From: Andreesenia angusta
GTDB lineage: Bacteria; Bacillota; Clostridia; Tissierellales; Gottschalkiaceae
Assembly: GCF_001855385.1 (NCBI RefSeq)
Contig: NZ_MKIE01000013.1
Coordinates: 1 to 44,250 of the forward strand
Reading direction: 5' to 3'
DNA length: 44,250 bases
The position numbers and the translations under genes were made by a program. Every line of letters begins with the position of its first letter. Position 1 is the first letter of the stretch. Positions 41,942 through 44,250 of this stretch are shown one piece after another. The notes beneath the pieces are model-generated. The model had not been told where the DNA came from, did no database searches, and was given only the letters and a program-made list of their open reading frames with translations.

Positions 41942-43396
41942 TTAGTCTGGCTCTACTTCAAGGCTTGAATTCATAACGTTGGCCACTTCACCCTCGATTT
42001 CAAGAGAGACCAGGCTCTTCTCTACCTCTTCCATATGAGCCTTGTGATTCTCATCCCCTAGCCTTATGACCTTGACTTTCTTTATTGTCTCCATAACTGG
42101 TATTAGGAATCCTGTAACTATACCTATAGAGAAACCATTGTTGTATAGGTTAAACCCTCCATGAAGCGATCCCACGTTAAGCACCACTGAAGAGTGTACA
42201 AACCCTACAAGTATCCCGAATATAGGTCCGAACTCTCCGCTTACAGGTGCTAAGCCTGTACCAAACAAGAAAGCCAGTATTATGGCTGGATCGTTTATGC
42301 TCCAAGTCTTTGTGAGTCCTCCAAGCATAATACCTATCAGTATCGGTATTATATTTCTCAAGTTTTTTCCCATAGCTGCAAATCCCATTACAGTAAGCAG
42401 TCCGGCAAGCACAGGACCGTTTAAATCGCCACCTATCAGCAGTATAAACGTTGTCATAAAGGCAAGTGTGACTCCCATGTTTATAAGCGTAGCAGCAAAG
42501 CCAGCTCGCTCTACATACCCATGGCCGAAGAGCCTTCCACATGTGCATAGTATCTTCTTAAACCCTTCTATGGCTCTCTTCCCGCCAAGCAGCAGTCCCA
42601 GCAGTACAAATACAGCTGATATAGCATATATCAGTACACCTATCTCAAAAGTGTAAGTGTCTGTCCATATAAGTCTTGGCTCTTGAGCAAATCCGTAAGA
42701 TTTTGCAACTAGAACAATCATAGTACCTATCATTCCCGCTGCAAACCCTATGTTGTAAAGATCAAATCCTTGGTGGAACTTAACAAGTTCCGCCGCCACA
42801 GGTGCGAATATAAACCCTATACCTACACCAGCGACAGCTGCAATGACTATATTCACTGGAGTAGAATATGGCATTTCCAGTGCTATTGAGGTTATCATCG
42901 GTGCAAGTGCCGTTCCGAATAGTGCTGTATACACGTGTTTAGAAAAACTTTCCTTTTTCCATCTTGCATACAGGTATACACCTATCATTATAGGCCAAAC
43001 GTTTACAAGATTCTTTCCAAAGAAAGAGAATCCTGAAAAAGTCAGTATGGCTGCAAGGCTCATACCCTTAAACTCTATGTCCTTCATCTTGAGAAGAAGA
43101 ACTGTGGCCATAAGAGTCAAGAGACCCGCGTTTACAAATGTGGCTCCTATTCCTCCAACACCGATATAGTCCGTTATAAGATAATCCGGCTCTATTATTA
43201 TATTGAACAGTCCAGGCAGTATATTTGCAGGGCTGTCCATCAAAACCCCAAACAATATTATCGCCAGTGAAAACCCAATCATAATATTCGATAAAATTTT
43301 ACATCTTTTTCTCTCTTCCACGGTCCCTAAGGACCCGGTCGGGACATACCCTATTTTCTCTAAATAGAGAATAGCCTTTTTTGCTAGTTTTCTCAT
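41942..43396 (-). CDS. DUF1576 membrane protein with internal duplication
   Basis: This 484-residue protein has about twelve membrane segments. The two halves are clearly repeats of each other: GFSFFGKNLVNVWPIMIGVYL against GFAAMGKNLRNIIPILIGIML, and FHQGFDLYNIGFAAGMIGT against LHGGFNLYNNGFSIGIVTG. This suggests a transporter built by gene duplication. The family is DUF1576, with no known substrate. It starts with ATG behind GGGAG and sits between two 5S genes on the same strand, behind a terminator. Confidence 0.85.
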   Translation of the reverse strand: MRKLAKKAILYLEKIGYVPTGSLGTVEERKRCKILSNIMIGFSLAIILFGVLMDSPANILPGLFNIIIEPDYLITDYIGVGGIGATFVNAGLLTLMATVLLLKMKDIEFKGMSLAAILTFSGFSFFGKNLVNVWPIMIGVYLYARWKKESFSKHVYTALFGTALAPMITSIALEMPYSTPVNIVIAAVAGVGIGFIFAPVAAELVKFHQGFDLYNIGFAAGMIGTMIVLVAKSYGFAQEPRLIWTDTYTFEIGVLIYAISAVFVLLGLLLGGKRAIEGFKKILCTCGRLFGHGYVERAGFAATLINMGVTLAFMTTFILLIGGDLNGPVLAGLLTVMGFAAMGKNLRNIIPILIGIMLGGLTKTWSINDPAIILAFLFGTGLAPVSGEFGPIFGILVGFVHSSVVLNVGSLHGGFNLYNNGFSIGIVTGFLIPVMETIKKVKVIRLGDENHKAHMEEVEKSLVSLEIEGEVANVMNSSLEVEPD

Positions 43397-43617
43397 TCTT
43401 TTCTCCCCTCGGTTTTTAAATTGATCTTTTACAGTTCGTTAGCTATATAATACATTATTTTTAGAGTTTTTTTAACATATTTTTTTGTATTTTTCTATAA
43501 AATTATTGTATTTTTTTTAGTAATTCCAGCTTTACTGCTCTTTACTGCTGTATAGGTATATTATATTATACCCTGTATGACTTTTAAAACACAAAGTTTC
43601 ACATAGCTTTCTGTAAA

Positions 43618-43654
43618 ACAAAAAGGCATTGGTTATTTATTAAACCAATGCCTT
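43618..43654 (-). terminator. Terminator of the rRNA operon
   Basis: AAGGCATTGGTTTAAT pairs with ATAACCAATGCCTT, followed by TTTG on the minus strand, 46 bases after the 5S gene. Confidence 0.8.
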
Positions 43655-43699
43655 AGACAATCTTTCAATTCGTATATGCATTCTCCAAAAAATAAAAAA

Positions 43700-43813
43700 C
43701 CAGCGACGTCCTACTCTCCCAGGTCGCTTCCAACCAAGTACCATCGGCGCTGAAGGGCTTAACTTCTGTGTTCGGTATGGGAACAGGTGTGACCCCTTCG
43801 CTATCGTCACTGG
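43700..43813 (-). rRNA. rrf: 5S ribosomal RNA
   Basis: This is a complete 5S gene with the conserved CCCATACCGAACACAGAAG core. It lies about 265 bases behind the 23S 3' end. That spacer contains no tRNA that I can recognise. It is flanked by the same CCAAAAAATAAAAAA sequence as the second copy. Confidence 0.95.
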
Positions 43814-44078
43814 ATATGTCGCTCGAATTTCCACTCTCACAGCCATTCACGTTATGTGAAATGTCCTGCTCTCTCAGCTTCCTAAATCTAAAATCTGCGA
43901 ACTTGCTTGCGCTCAGACACACAGATTTCTAAACGATTTACTCGCTTCTGTCACAGCATTTCAGCTATAACATTCACGACGCTATTCGAATTGAAATATT
44001 CTCGCTTCTGTTTTGAGAAACTTTCGTCTCTCTATTAAGCGTCTGTACACTCAAAACTACACAGTGAATACATTCTTT

Positions 44079-44250
44079 TGGTCAAGTCCTCGATCTATTA
44101 GTATCACTTAGCTGAAGACATTACTGCCCTTACACCTGTGACCTATCTACCAGGTAGTCTTCCTGGGATCTTACTCTGTTAACCAGATGGGAAATCTAAT
44201 CTTGAGGGATGCTTCGCGCTTAGATGCCTTCAGCGCTTATCACTTCCAGA
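44079..44250 (-). rRNA. rrl: 23S ribosomal RNA, 3' end (partial)
   Basis: Read on the minus strand this segment begins TCTGGAAGTGATAAGCGCTG and continues into GCATCCCTCAAGATTAGATT. It ends GATCGAGGACTTGACCA, the Firmicute 23S 3' terminus. The remainder of the operon lies beyond the window. Confidence 0.95.

Noticed and set aside
43640..43922. Short open frames of 68 and 85 residues on the minus strand
   Set aside because: They lie across the 5S gene and the 23S-5S spacer and have no protein-like composition or ribosome site.
1..44250. CRISPR array, prophage or toxin-antitoxin module
   Set aside because: I saw no regularly spaced direct repeats, no phage structural genes and no paired small toxin-antitoxin frames in the window.

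Overview
The window looks like chromosome from a low-to-moderate GC anaerobic Firmicute of the class Clostridia. The evidence is the conserved dnaX-to-ksgA style neighbourhood (tmk, darA, holB, ricT, trmN6, rsmI, abrB, metG, tatD, a YabE-like protein, rnmV, ksgA, and veg-ispE further on), strong GGAGG ribosome sites with many TTG starts, ATA/AGA/AGG-rich codon use, oxygen-labile enzymes (class I fumarase, ferredoxin) and several redox or gas sensors. I cannot name the genus.

Region by region. 1-154 is the right end of an IS3-family element lying just behind a large S-layer-homology (SLH) surface protein gene (178-2967). 2982-5860 is the most unusual stretch: a host membrane-protein gene is cut by an element of about 2.2 kb that reads, on the minus strand, as a group I intron ribozyme core (about 5339-4887), a full-length TnpB nuclease gene (4806-3364), and a structured 3' end expected to carry the TnpB guide RNA. 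This is the layout of an IStron, an IS605-type element fused to a self-splicing intron. The two host-gene pieces rejoin in frame (234 residues) if element and intron ends are placed at 5339/5340 and 3165/3166.

5928-9890 holds a two-gene permease, a divergent Crp-family regulator with a perfect palindrome in the intergenic region, an arginyl-tRNA synthetase-like protein that has lost its catalytic domain, a DUF1934 protein and glutamate racemase. 9935-15472 holds a GntR regulator, ispE, veg with two tandem consensus promoters, a chemoreceptor with an N-terminal H-NOX haem domain whose key residues match the oxygen-binding subclass, and corA. 15200-17669 is a csoR-copA copper operon with its operator. 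17831-24740 carries a secreted HExxH protein, an FNR-type Fe-S regulator with an apparent autoregulatory site, folate cyclo-ligase, a HesB-like protein, a TlpA/CcdA thiol-redox pair, a DUF1858 protein, a glutaredoxin, a ComFB-like protein and a CzrA-type ArsR regulator.

24755-39934 is core metabolism and information processing, nearly all on the minus strand: the ksgA-rnmV pair, a YabE-like G5/3D wall protein, tatD-metG, divergent abrB, rsmI-trmN6, a 56-residue ferredoxin, ricT, holB, darA, tmk, a PLP decarboxylase, malic enzyme and two-subunit fumarase. 40002-41651 is a response-regulator diguanylate cyclase. The right end is an rRNA operon on the minus strand (23S 3' end and 5S) followed by a DUF1576 membrane protein and a second 5S gene.

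Working together, fumarase and malic enzyme take fumarate to malate to pyruvate; CcdA and TlpA pass reducing power outside the membrane; and the H-NOX receptor, the FNR protein and the second Crp-type protein suggest a cell that monitors oxygen, NO and redox state closely.
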